From assembly GCF_030406665.1 (NCBI RefSeq), contig NZ_CP129121.1, positions 2,604,001 through 2,668,000 on the forward strand: a DNA stretch of 64,000 nucleotides, given 5' to 3'. Below, piece after piece: positions 9,600 through 22,050 of this stretch (position 1 is the first letter of the stretch; every line of letters begins with the position of its first letter). The notes beneath the pieces are model-generated. The model was not told the origin of the DNA. It worked only from the letters and a program-made list of their open reading frames with translations, and ran no database searches. Source of the stretch: Halomonas halophila. GTDB lineage: Bacteria; Pseudomonadota; Gammaproteobacteria; Pseudomonadales; Halomonadaceae. Made by a program: the position numbers and the translations under genes.

Positions 9600-10778
9600 T
9601 CAGCGGAGGCGCTCGAACACCGTGGCCACGCCCTGCCCCATGCCGATGCACATGGTCGCCAGGCCCAGGCTGGTGTCCTGCTCGCGCATCACGTTGAGCA
9701 GCGTGGTGCAGATGCGCGCCCCGGAGCAGCCCAGCGGATGGCCCAGGGCGATGGCGCCGCCGTGCAGGTTGACCGCCTCGTCCATGCGGTCGCGCAGGCC
9801 CAGGTCCTTGAGCACCGGCAGCGACTGGGCGGCGAAGGCCTCGTTGAGCTCCACGGTCTGGATGTCGTCCATGGTCAGCCCCGCCGCCTTCAGCGCCTTC
9901 TTCGAGGCCGGCACCGGACCGTAGCCCATGATCGAGGCATCGCAGCCCGCCACCCCGGTGGAGAGCACCCGGGCAATGGGCTCGAGGCCCAGCGCCTCGG
10001 CCCGCTCGGCGCTCATCACCGCCATGCCGCTGGCGCCCACCGACAGCGCCGAGGAGGTACCGGCGGTGACGGTGCCGTTCTTCGGGTCGAAGGCCGGCTT
10101 GAGCTCGGCCATCGCCTCGAGGCTGGCGTCGTCGCGGATCACCTCGTCACGGTCGACCCGCACCCGGTAGCCGCGCGAATCATGGCCCTCGACGCCGACG
10201 ATCTCGCGGTCGAAGCCGCCGCCGTCCCGGGCCTCCCTGGCCAGCCGGTGGGAGCGCACGCCGAAGGCGTCCTGCTCCTCGCGCGAGATGCCATGCATCT
10301 TGCCCAGCAGCTCGGCGGTCAGGCCCATCATCATCGCCGCCTTGGCGGCGTGCTTGCTGGCCGCCGGATTGACGTCGATGCCGTGGGTCATGGGCACGTG
10401 CTCCATGTGCTCGACGCCGCCGATCACGTAGACGTCGCCCATGCCGGCGCGGATGTTGGCCGCGGCGATGTGCAGCGCGCTCATCGAGGAGCCGCACAGC
10501 CGGTTGACGGTCTGGGCGGGCACGCTGCGCGGGATGCCGGTCATGATCGCCGCGTTACGGGCGATGTTCATGGCCTGCTCCAGGGTCTGGTTCACGCAGC
10601 CCCAGATGACGTCGTCGACCTCCTTCGGGTCGAGCCCCGGGTTGCGGTCGAACAGCGCCTGCATGACGGCGGCGGACAGGTTCTCGGCGCGCACGTGGCG
10701 GAAGGCGCCGTTCCTGGCCCGGGCCATGGCGGTGCGCACGCCGTCGACCACCACGATGTCTCTCGGATGCAAACTCAT
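9600..10778 (-). CDS. fadA: Acetyl-CoA C-acyltransferase (3-ketoacyl-CoA thiolase), beta subunit of fatty acid oxidation complex
   Basis: 392 residues; thiolytic cleavage of 3-ketoacyl-CoA in beta-oxidation, as the beta subunit of the FadBA complex. The nucleophilic Cys is in VNRLCGSSMSALH, and the C-terminal His/Cys motifs are in VELNEAFAAQ, GGAIALGHPLGCSGAR and CIGMGQG. GGGAG precedes the ATG. It follows fadB by 20 bp on the minus strand, the usual operon order. Confidence 0.97.
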   Translation of the reverse strand: MSLHPRDIVVVDGVRTAMARARNGAFRHVRAENLSAAVMQALFDRNPGLDPKEVDDVIWGCVNQTLEQAMNIARNAAIMTGIPRSVPAQTVNRLCGSSMSALHIAAANIRAGMGDVYVIGGVEHMEHVPMTHGIDVNPAASKHAAKAAMMMGLTAELLGKMHGISREEQDAFGVRSHRLAREARDGGGFDREIVGVEGHDSRGYRVRVDRDEVIRDDASLEAMAELKPAFDPKNGTVTAGTSSALSVGASGMAVMSAERAEALGLEPIARVLSTGVAGCDASIMGYGPVPASKKALKAAGLTMDDIQTVELNEAFAAQSLPVLKDLGLRDRMDEAVNLHGGAIALGHPLGCSGARICTTLLNVMREQDTSLGLATMCIGMGQGVATVFERLR

Positions 10779-10798
10779 CGATACTGTCTCCCTGTGAA

Positions 10799-12964
<2,166 letters not shown>

Positions 12965-12987
12965 CCACGAATCTCCGTGCAGAAATT

Positions 12988-13001
12988 CATACGGCCGTTT
13001 G
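12988..13001. promoter_or_regulatory. Possible PsrA/FadR-like operator upstream of fadB
   Basis: Read on the minus strand, CAAACGGCCGTATG is a near-palindrome 24 bp before the fadB start. Its CAAAC-N4-GTATG form resembles the CAAAC-N4-GTTTG pattern known for the TetR-type fatty acid regulator PsrA, with one mismatch. Assignment is tentative. Confidence 0.3.
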
Positions 13002-13110
13002 ATTCCATCAGCTTGGGCCAGTCCACGAGGAGCGTCAAGCCCTGTTCGAGGCGATCGGCGTCGCTTCCCGGCGACTCCCGCCACCGGCGGCACCCTGCTA
13101 GGATGCGCCC

Positions 13111-14271
13111 ATGACTGCCGACCGCCTGCCACCGCCCCCCGATTCCCGTGCCTCCCGCCTCGAGGGCTGGCAACACCGCCTCACCCGCGTGGCGGAACGC
13201 GCCCGTCGCTGGCACTGGCTATGGCCGCCGGTGGCTTTCCTCGCCGGCGCGGCGAGCTTCTTCCTGGTGGAGCGCCAGCAGTGGCTGGGGGCCGCCCTGG
13301 CGCTCGGCATGCTGGTGGCCTGGGTGCTGCTGCTCACGGAGAGTCTGATCGCCCGCTGGCTGACCCACCGGGGCTATCCCGCCCTGCCGCGCGGCATCAC
13401 CACCTTCATCGCCCAGATGGTCCACCAGGAGACGCTGTTCTTCACCCTGCCGTTCCTGCTGGCGACGACCGCCTGGACCAGCGGCCAGGCGCTGTTCACG
13501 GCGCTGATGGTGGGGCTCGCGCTGCTGTCGATCCTCGACCCGCTCTACTACCGCCTGGCCGCCCGCCACCGCTGGCTCTACTTCGCCTTCCACGCCCAGT
13601 GCGTGTTCCTGGTGGTGCTGGTGACGCTGCCGACGGTGCTGCACCTGACCACCGGCGAGAGCCTGATCATCGCGCTGATCGCCATGATGGTCTTCAGCCT
13701 GCCGAGCCTGATGCAGCTGCTGCGGCCGATGAACACCGCCCGCTGGCTGGCCATGCTGGTGCTGCTGCCGCTGCTGGCCGGCCTCGGCTGGCTGGGACGC
13801 GCCTGGGTGCCGCCGGCCAGCCTGTGGCTCTCGGGCCATGCGCTGTCGCCCGGCTTCGACGAACAGACCCGCACGCCAGAGGGCGGCCTGCGGCTCACCC
13901 CGCAGGCGCTGGCCGCTCACGGGCTCTACGCCTACACGGCGATTCACGCCCCGCGGGGCCTGGAGGAGAAGGTCGTGCACGAATGGCGCCATGACGGCCG
14001 GCTGATCGATCGCATCCCGCTGCAGATTCAGGGCGGCCGCGAGGCAGGCTACCGGGCCTGGACGCACAAGCGTCACTTCCCGAAGGAAGCATCGGGCCGC
14101 TGGCGAGTGGACGTGATGACCGCCAGCGGCCAGCGGATCGGCGTGCTGCGTTTCCGGGTCAGCGACACGCCGGAACAGGCGACCTTAGCCGATGGTCGTA
14201 TCCGCCTGCCGGTCGGGCTGCCGGGGCTCGACCTGCGGCGCCTCATCGCCCGGCCGGCGGAAGCACCGTAG
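13111..14271 (+). CDS. DUF5924 / DUF2914 membrane protein
   Basis: 386 residues. About seven hydrophobic segments between residues 35 and 230 form a membrane domain (the DUF5924-type region); the soluble C-terminal part, about 255-370, carries the DUF2914-like pattern with HAPRGLEEKVVHEWRHDGRLIDRIPL and WRVDVMTASGQRIGVLRFRV (in parts). Function is unknown in the family. The C-terminal domain probably faces the periplasm. Its start is divergent from fadB and it is followed by the slyA-like gene in the same direction. Confidence 0.75.
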   Translation: MTADRLPPPPDSRASRLEGWQHRLTRVAERARRWHWLWPPVAFLAGAASFFLVERQQWLGAALALGMLVAWVLLLTESLIARWLTHRGYPALPRGITTFIAQMVHQETLFFTLPFLLATTAWTSGQALFTALMVGLALLSILDPLYYRLAARHRWLYFAFHAQCVFLVVLVTLPTVLHLTTGESLIIALIAMMVFSLPSLMQLLRPMNTARWLAMLVLLPLLAGLGWLGRAWVPPASLWLSGHALSPGFDEQTRTPEGGLRLTPQALAAHGLYAYTAIHAPRGLEEKVVHEWRHDGRLIDRIPLQIQGGREAGYRAWTHKRHFPKEASGRWRVDVMTASGQRIGVLRFRVSDTPEQATLADGRIRLPVGLPGLDLRRLIARPAEAP

Positions 14272-14343
14272 AGTGCTAACGGCTTGCATTACACTCCGGA
14301 GCTCCGGACAATCCCATCAGATTCATCGTTTGTGCAGACACTC

Positions 14344-14784
14344 ATGCAACAGAACATCGGTTTCACCCTTGCTCGACTGCCGCGCCTGTGGCGCGCGGTC
14401 ATCGATCGTCGTCTGGCCCCCGAGGGGCTGACCCAGACACGCTGGGTCACGCTCTACCATCTGTGGCAGATGGGCGATGACCAGCCCCAATGCGACCTGG
14501 CGCGGACCATCGGGGTCGAGGCGCCGTCGCTGGTCCGCACCCTCGACCAGCTCGCCGAGCAGGGGCTGGTCAAACGCTGCCCCTGCGACAAGGACCGGCG
14601 CACCAAGCGCATCATGCTCACCGACGAGGCGATGCCGCTGCTCGAGCGCATCGACAACGTGGTCAGCGAGATCCGGGAAGAGATGCTGGCGGGCCTGTCC
14701 GACGAGGAGGTCGAACAGCTGGGCGACCTGCTGGGCCGCATCGAGGCCAACGGGCTGGCCATCCAGGCCCGGGAAGAAGGCTGA
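14344..14784 (+). CDS. slyA: MarR/SlyA-family transcriptional regulator
   Basis: 146 residues with strong resemblance to SlyA: LARLPRLWRAVIDRRLAPEGLTQTRW, the recognition helix region EAPSLVRTLDQLAEQGLVKR and the wing CDKDRRTKRIMLTDEA. SlyA-type dimers often antagonise H-NS-like silencing and respond to small aromatic acids. The ATG at MQQNIGFTLARL matches the family start; an in-frame ATG 60 bp upstream is possible and neither has a clear Shine-Dalgarno sequence. Confidence 0.85.
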   Translation: MQQNIGFTLARLPRLWRAVIDRRLAPEGLTQTRWVTLYHLWQMGDDQPQCDLARTIGVEAPSLVRTLDQLAEQGLVKRCPCDKDRRTKRIMLTDEAMPLLERIDNVVSEIREEMLAGLSDEEVEQLGDLLGRIEANGLAIQAREEG

Positions 14785-14842
14785 CGCCGCTCCTCGTCCA
14801 GGCCCCGCCTCCGCCCTGGACGGACGATGCCCAGGCACCGCG

Positions 14843-15373
14843 CTAGCCGCGCGGTGGCCCAAGATCGGGCTGCCGTTCGGGGCGGTCCGGCCGCCCCGCG
14901 AGGCCATCGCGCAGCTCGTCCATGTCGGCGGCCATGGCCGCGAAGGCCTCCGTCCCCAGCGATTCATCCCACCACAGGATCAGCGCCTCGGCGCTCGACT
15001 CCACCGCTACCGCGTCCGCGGGAAGGCGTGCCAGCAGCGCCTCGAAACGGCCCCGCACGGCGGCCGGCAACGCATGCAGCGGTTCCTTGCGCCAGCGCCA
15101 GCCCTCGATGAAGGGCTTCAGGGCATCGCTGGCCTCGGCGTCGCGCAGCAGCAGGAAGTCGGGGCCTCGCCGACGGGGCGGATAGACCCAGCGATAGGCG
15201 GGACGCCGCCGGTCGTCCTGGTGAAGCGGCGACGGGTCGAGACGCACCTGGATCCCGGCCTGTCTGGCCGCCTCGCGCAGCGTCGTGGCGCGCTGCTCCC
15301 GGGGGCTCGGGCGAAGCCACATCGCCGGCGCGAACACCAGCCCGACGACGGCGGCAATGATCAACCAGACCAT
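14843..15373 (-). CDS. Small membrane-anchored protein of unknown function
   Basis: 176 residues from MVWLIIAAVVGLVFAPAMWL, a single N-terminal transmembrane segment followed by a basic, Arg-rich soluble domain (RPAYRWVYPPRRRGPDFLLLRD; FIEGWRWRKEPLHALPA). GAGAGGAGCGGA lies upstream of this ATG; a longer frame to 15448 has no better site. I do not recognise the family. It is convergent with slyA and divergent from the uspA gene. Confidence 0.65.
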   Translation of the reverse strand: MVWLIIAAVVGLVFAPAMWLRPSPREQRATTLREAARQAGIQVRLDPSPLHQDDRRRPAYRWVYPPRRRGPDFLLLRDAEASDALKPFIEGWRWRKEPLHALPAAVRGRFEALLARLPADAVAVESSAEALILWWDESLGTEAFAAMAADMDELRDGLAGRPDRPERQPDLGPPRG

Positions 15374-15479
15374 AAGCGTTTTCCGCTCCTCTCTTGATGC
15401 AAGTCGTTGTCTTGTCTCACCGTGCGTCCTAGAGTGGGAGGCAGCCACCTACCCTGGACCATCCGCCGGAGGCAATGCC

Positions 15480-15932
15480 ATGAGCAACGAGTATCGTCAC
15501 GTCCTGGTCGCCGTCGACCTGACCAAGGATTCCCACAAGGTGCTGGAGCGGGCGATGCAGATCGCCGACCGCAACGAGGCCAGGCTCTCCATCATGCATA
15601 CCCTCGAGCCTCTCGGCTTCGCCTACGGCGGCGACATTCCCATGGATCTCACCAGCATTCAGGATCAGCTCGATGAGCACGCCAAGCAGCGCCTGTCCGA
15701 GATCGCCGATGCCCACGTGGCCAAGGAGAACCAGCACGTGGTGGTGGGCATGCCCGACACCGAGATCCACCGCTTCGCCGAGGAGCAGAACGTCGACCTG
15801 ATCGTGGTCGGCTCCCACGGTCGCCACGGCTTCGCGCTGCTGCTGGGCTCCACCTCCACCGGCGTCCTGCATGGCGCCCAGTGCGACGTGCTGGCGGTGC
15901 GGGTCGGCAAGGACGGCGAATCCGAGGAGTAA
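15480..15932 (+). CDS. uspA: Universal stress protein, UspA family
   Basis: 150 residues of the Usp fold: N-terminal strand YRHVLVAVDLTKDSHKVLERAMQIA and the ATP-binding-type loop VVGSHGRHGFALLLGSTSTGVLHGAQCDVLAVRV (in parts). The last loop, GSHGRHG followed by GSTSTGVL, is like UspA rather than the G2xG9xG(S/T) ATP-binding Usp. CGGAGG precedes the ATG. A single-gene unit with its own terminator; cytoplasmic stress protein. Confidence 0.92.
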   Translation: MSNEYRHVLVAVDLTKDSHKVLERAMQIADRNEARLSIMHTLEPLGFAYGGDIPMDLTSIQDQLDEHAKQRLSEIADAHVAKENQHVVVGMPDTEIHRFAEEQNVDLIVVGSHGRHGFALLLGSTSTGVLHGAQCDVLAVRVGKDGESEE

Positions 15933-15962
15933 GCCTCTCCGGTACATCGCACGATGCATACG

Positions 15963-15985
15963 AAAGGCGCCCCAGGGGCGCCTTT
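15963..15985 (+). terminator. Terminator after uspA
   Basis: Inverted repeat AAAGGCGCC / GGCGCCTTT with a 5-nt loop 30 bp after the uspA stop, followed by CTGCTTTA. A plausible Rho-independent terminator. Confidence 0.75.
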
Positions 15986-16240
15986 CTGCTTTAGCAGACA
16001 CTCCACTGTGTTCGCTGGGCAGTGTCCAAGATTCGCGTCATGAGCGAAGATAGGTTGACCGCTGCCGGAGCGCAGAATCGAGCGAAGGTTCCGAGCCAAC
16101 CGGAAGGCAGCCTGCCACATGAGGATTCCGATCGGACCGGCGCCCCGGTACCGCCGGCGGTCAAGATCGCCAGGTTTGTTCCCGACAAACCTATGCACTT
16201 CCCACATCCCTGTGGATCATCGAGCGCAATAGCGAATCCC
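15986..16240. other. Intergenic region between uspA and uup
   Basis: No credible gene seen. The only structure I can point to is an 8-bp inverted repeat, AGGTTTGT / ACAAACCT with a 5-nt loop, at 16172-16192, about 50 bp beyond the uup stop; it lacks a T-run on the minus strand and could be a weak uup terminator. Confidence 0.4.
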
Positions 16241-18187
<1,947 letters not shown>

Positions 18188-18323
18188 GCATTCACCTCAT
18201 CGTTCGATCAAGCCGCCAGTGTAACGCATGCCTGCCCCGACGTGGCCCCACCCCACCCTCCGCGGGTACAATGCGCGCCCGTTTCCCGCGCGCTAGACGA
18301 ACCGCCCAGAGGAGAGCTTCGCC

Positions 18324-19205
18324 TTGGCCGACGCCACGCCCCCCTTCGACGACGTGCTGCCCGAGGCGCTGAGATTCCGTTCGCCGGCCCCGCTGGTGGA
18401 CATCGGCGCCAACCTGACCCACGAGAGCTTCGCCCGCGACCTCGAGGCGACGATCCAGCGCGCTCGCGCCGCCGGCGTCGACACGCTGATCCTCACCGGC
18501 ACCGACCGCGAGCACGCCGAGCAGGCCGTGACCCTGGCGCGCCGCTACCCGGGGCTGTATGCCACCGCCGGCGTGCATCCCCATGACGCCAGCCGCTGGA
18601 ACGCCGAGCTCGAGGCCGCGATGCGCGAGCTCCACCGCCAGCCGGAGGTCGTGTCGGTGGGCGAATGCGGCCTGGACTTCAACCGCAACTTCTCGACGCC
18701 GGCCGAGCAGCAGCACGCCTTCGAGGCGCAGCTTACGCTGGCCGCCGAGAGCGGCCTGCCGCTGTTCCTCCACGAGCGCGACGCCGGGCCGCGCATGCGC
18801 GAGATGCTGCACGCCTGGCGCGACGACATCTCGAAGGCGGTGGTGCACTGCTTCACCGCCGACCGCGACACCCTTTACGGCTACCTGGACCTCGACCTGC
18901 ACATCGGCCTGACCGGCTGGCTGTGCGACGAGCGCCGCGGCCATCACCTGCGCGAGCTGGTGGGGGCGATTCCCGCCGAGCGGCTGATGGTGGAAACCGA
19001 CTGCCCCTACCTGCTGCCGCGCAATTTACCTGCCAAACTCAAGGGCAGACGCCACGAGCCGGCGCTGCTGCCCTGGATCGTGCGCGAGATCGCCCACTGG
19101 CGCGGCGACACGGAAGCCGACCTGGCCCGCATCACCACCGCCACCGCCCGGGCCTTCTTCGGCCTCGACGAGCCTGCCCGCGAGGAGGGGCAACAGAATG
19201 GATGA
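18324..19205 (+). CDS. tatD: TatD-family metal-dependent DNase
   Basis: 293 residues. The sequence follows E. coli TatD closely: LVDIGANLTHESFARDLEATI, ATAGVHPHDAS, VSVGECGLDFNRNFSTPAEQQ, LFLHERDAG, VVHCFTADR, LTGWLCDERRGHHLRELV and METDCPYLLPRNL (in VMVETDC context). Like E. coli TatD it lacks the first HxH pair of YcfH-type enzymes. The start is a TTG with GAGGAG 9 nt upstream. Its 3' end overlaps the next gene by 8 bp, so the two are translationally coupled. Confidence 0.93.
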   Translation: MADATPPFDDVLPEALRFRSPAPLVDIGANLTHESFARDLEATIQRARAAGVDTLILTGTDREHAEQAVTLARRYPGLYATAGVHPHDASRWNAELEAAMRELHRQPEVVSVGECGLDFNRNFSTPAEQQHAFEAQLTLAAESGLPLFLHERDAGPRMREMLHAWRDDISKAVVHCFTADRDTLYGYLDLDLHIGLTGWLCDERRGHHLRELVGAIPAERLMVETDCPYLLPRNLPAKLKGRRHEPALLPWIVREIAHWRGDTEADLARITTATARAFFGLDEPAREEGQQNG

Positions 19206-19680
19206 TCTGCCTGCGTTCATCGCCATCGAGACCGGCGACGACGGCGACCTGCCGCTGTCCATCGCCTGGACCCTGCCCGATGGCCGCGTCAAGCACACCC
19301 TGATCCAGCCCGACGACGAGTGGCTGGACGACGAGCTGGTCTCGCTGGGCGCCTACAGCCTGGAGGAGCTCTCCAGCATGGGCGTGAGCCCGCTGGACGT
19401 GATCCGCGAGCTGGAGACCGACCACTTCAACGCCACCCTCTACACCGCCGGCGTCGGCGACGACGAGGCGGCGCTGTCGCGGCTGTTCGAGACCTACGGG
19501 CTGGACCCGTTCGTCGAGCTGGCCCCGGCCGAGAGCCTCTATGCCGAGCTGGCGCCCGGCGACTGGTCCCGCGCCCGCGGCGAGCTGTTCGGCGAGCTGG
19601 GGCTCGAACCGCTGCGCCCCGAGGAGGAGATCCAGGTGATGCTGACGCTGCATCAGCGGCTCGGCAACGCCGAGCTCTGA
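19198..19680 (+). CDS. Exonuclease-like protein with degenerate first catalytic motif
   Basis: 160 residues, acidic. FIAIETGDDGDLPLSIAWTL and the following PDGRVKHTLIQPDDEWLDDELV resemble the first strands of small DnaQ-like 3'-5' exonucleases (usual IDFE...PIEIAW...PDG). The position of the first catalytic Asp is Ala here (IAIE), so activity is doubtful. The later part, FNATLYTAGVGDDEAALSRLFETYGLDP, also fits that fold. Overlaps tatD by 8 bp and is probably cotranslated. The fold assignment is inferred and not certain; otherwise hypothetical. Confidence 0.55.
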   Translation: MDDLPAFIAIETGDDGDLPLSIAWTLPDGRVKHTLIQPDDEWLDDELVSLGAYSLEELSSMGVSPLDVIRELETDHFNATLYTAGVGDDEAALSRLFETYGLDPFVELAPAESLYAELAPGDWSRARGELFGELGLEPLRPEEEIQVMLTLHQRLGNAEL

Positions 19681-19696
19681 GACAGCGACGAGACCG

Positions 19697-20287
19697 TCAG
19701 GCGGGCTCGGCGGCGGGCGCCTCACGGCGTTCGAGACACGCCCGGCCCGCCACCAGCGCCGCCTCGAGCGGCGCGCCCTCGCCTCTCTCCCGGCCCTGGC
19801 CGTAGAAGACCGCCAGCGCGGTGCGGAAGGCCTCGGCCCGGGCCGGCAGGCCTTCCCGCTCGTAGCGCGCCGCCCGCGCCGCGACCCGCTCGGCGAAGCC
19901 TTCCCGGTCGACCTCCACCTCGCCCAGGTTGTCCACGCTGACCTGGAAGCGATGGCCGCAGGCGGCGGCGAACAGACTCTCCAGCGCCTGGGGCGCCACC
20001 TCCACCGCCTCGAAGTCGCGCTGCTGGTCGGCGTCGCGGCCGTCGGGCAGGTACCAGTAGCCGTAGTCCTCGAGCTCGCGGCGCCGCGCGCCGGCGATGC
20101 ACCAGTGGCTGATCTCGTGCAGCGCGCTGGCGTAGAAGCCGCGGGCGAAGATCACCCGATGCCAGGGCGTCTCGGCATCGGCGGGCAGGTACAGCGGCTC
20201 GTCGCCGCCGCGCACCAGGCGGGTGTTGCAGGCGGGCAGGAAGAGGCCGTCGAACAGGGCGATGACATCCTCGAGGCGGTGGCTCAC
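19697..20287 (-). CDS. epmC: Elongation factor P hydroxylase
   Basis: 196 residues, slightly longer than E. coli EpmC (about 182). The core is nearly identical to that family: CNTRLVRGGDEPLYLPADAE, FARGFYASALHEISHWCIAG with the HExxH metal motif, and ELEDYGYWYLPDGRDADQQ. It hydroxylates the beta-lysyl-lysine of EF-P. A GTG start was chosen, with CGGAG 5 nt before it and the family-like start SHRLEDVIALFD; upstream sequence in frame has no similarity. Confidence 0.93.
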   Translation of the reverse strand: MSHRLEDVIALFDGLFLPACNTRLVRGGDEPLYLPADAETPWHRVIFARGFYASALHEISHWCIAGARRRELEDYGYWYLPDGRDADQQRDFEAVEVAPQALESLFAAACGHRFQVSVDNLGEVEVDREGFAERVAARAARYEREGLPARAEAFRTALAVFYGQGRERGEGAPLEAALVAGRACLERREAPAAEPA

Positions 20288-20420
20288 GCGGGCTCCGGCG
20301 GGTCGTGAATGGGCGGCACAGTATAGCGAGGCCGGCCCGGCGGCGAAAACCGCCAGGTCAGGTGCCTGCCATGCTCCGTGCGCTTCGCCTTCACCCATCT
20401 CTCGCGGCCGCCATTTCCCC

Positions 20421-21845
20421 TCATGCGACCCGGTCGACCGGCGGGATGTTGTGGTTCAACCGAAACAGGTTGCCGGGGTCGACGCGGGCCTTGAGGCGGG
20501 CCAGACGGTCGTAGTGCTGGCGATAGTTGTCGGCGACCCGATGGCCGTCGTCGTCGGCCATGAAGTTCACGTAGCCGCCGCCGTCGGTGTAGGGCCGCAG
20601 GGCACGATAGTAGTCCCGCCCCCAGGCGATGTTGCGCTCGCTGTCTGCGGGGTCGGACCAGCTCGGGCCCAGTGCCGTGGCGAAGCCGGCATCGCGATAG
20701 GCGAAGGCGGTGGCCCCGGCCTCGACCCGGCCGCTGGCCCCGTCGAGGGGGAACAGCAGGGTCGCCGTTTCCGCGCTGGGCAGCCGGGCCCCGAAGTCCA
20801 GGTGCACCGCGATCGCCTCGTCCGTGGGCGGCCCGGAGAAGCATCCCTTCCAGTAATGATGCAGCCCCGGCGGCAGCAGCTCGTCGAACAGGGTGTTGAT
20901 GGTCGGGTACGGCATGCGCCGCAGCGCCTGCCCCTGAATCTCGCCGAGGTCGGCCAGCCACTCGCCGATCCGGGCATCGTCCTGTTCCGGCCCGCTCCAG
21001 CAGCTCAGCACCGCCGCCATCGGCCGACCGTGCCAGGCCTCGGGCAGAAACGGCAGCGGCGGCCCCGGCGTGATGACCAGCAGCGCGCCCAGGGCCTCGG
21101 GTGCCTCACAGATCCGCTCCCGGTAGCGGCGGATCACCTCACCGTCGAGCGGATAGAAGGTCGGGCCACCGAGGATGTCCGGGACCTCGTGCAGGCGATA
21201 CTCGAAGGCCGTCACCACGCCGAAGTTGCCGCCGCCGCCGCGCAGCGCCCAGAACAGCTCGGCATGGGCGTCCTCGCGGCAGGTCAGGCATTCGCCGTCC
21301 GCGGTGACGACATCGGCGGCGATCAGGTTGTCGCAGGCGAGACCGAAGCGCCGGTTCAGATAGCCGAGCCCGCCACCCAGCGTCAGCCCGGCGATGCCGG
21401 TGGTGGACACGATGCCGCCCGGCGTCGCCAAGCCGAAGGCCGCCGCGGCCCGGTTGAGATCGGCCCAGGTCGCACCACCGCCGGCGCGCAGGGTGCGCGC
21501 CTCGGGATCGACCCGGCAATCGTTCAGGTCGCCGAGGTCGAGCACCAGGCCGTCGTCGCAGGTGCCGTAGCCCGCCACGCTGTGCCCGCCGCCGCGCACC
21601 GCCAGCGCCAGCCCCGTGCTCCGGGCGGCCTCGAGGGTGGCCGTCACGTCGGCGGTGTCCGCCGCCTGGACGATCAGCGCCGGGTGACGGTCGTGCTGCG
21701 CATTATAGACCCTACGCGCCGCGTCATACTCGGGATGATCCGGGCGTGTCAGGCGCCCGTGGAGGCGTGAAACCAGCGCCCGGACGGCCGCCTCGGCCCG
21801 CTCCGGTTCGCCCCGCCCCGTGGCATCGATATCGTGATCGTTCAT
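20421..21845 (-). CDS. FAD-linked oxidoreductase, berberine-bridge-enzyme type
   Basis: 474 residues: PCMH-type FAD-binding domain (about 55-230) and C-terminal BBE segment (NYRQHYDRLARLKARVDPGNLFRLNHNIPP, about 435-468). His88 in RGGGHSVAGYG is the expected 8-alpha histidyl FAD attachment site. The second, cysteinyl, attachment site of bicovalent members is missing: GGIVSTTGIAGLTLGGG has Val where those carry Cys. No signal peptide, so probably cytoplasmic. Substrate is unknown (members oxidise sugars, alkaloids, amines). A single gene, divergent from the MATE pump. Confidence 0.85.
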   Translation of the reverse strand: MNDHDIDATGRGEPERAEAAVRALVSRLHGRLTRPDHPEYDAARRVYNAQHDRHPALIVQAADTADVTATLEAARSTGLALAVRGGGHSVAGYGTCDDGLVLDLGDLNDCRVDPEARTLRAGGGATWADLNRAAAAFGLATPGGIVSTTGIAGLTLGGGLGYLNRRFGLACDNLIAADVVTADGECLTCREDAHAELFWALRGGGGNFGVVTAFEYRLHEVPDILGGPTFYPLDGEVIRRYRERICEAPEALGALLVITPGPPLPFLPEAWHGRPMAAVLSCWSGPEQDDARIGEWLADLGEIQGQALRRMPYPTINTLFDELLPPGLHHYWKGCFSGPPTDEAIAVHLDFGARLPSAETATLLFPLDGASGRVEAGATAFAYRDAGFATALGPSWSDPADSERNIAWGRDYYRALRPYTDGGGYVNFMADDDGHRVADNYRQHYDRLARLKARVDPGNLFRLNHNIPPVDRVA

Positions 21846-22050
21846 CTCGCACCTCCCGGCGACTCGCGCCTGCGCTGGATCACGACGGCCGCCGTCGCGG
21901 CCTCCTTCTCTAGGTATAGCGCCGATTCACCGCCGCGGCATGACGCGCCCGGCACGCCACGGCGGCGAGGCGCCGAGGGGGCTGCTAGACTAGCGCGCTC
22001 TCCCCGATTGCATGGAGCACGGGGGCCGACCTTTCCATGGAGCATGATTC

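Noticed and set aside
14284..14343. Extended slyA N-terminus from an upstream ATG
   Set aside because: The added 20 residues do not resemble SlyA proteins and no ribosome binding site precedes that ATG; kept only as an alternative.
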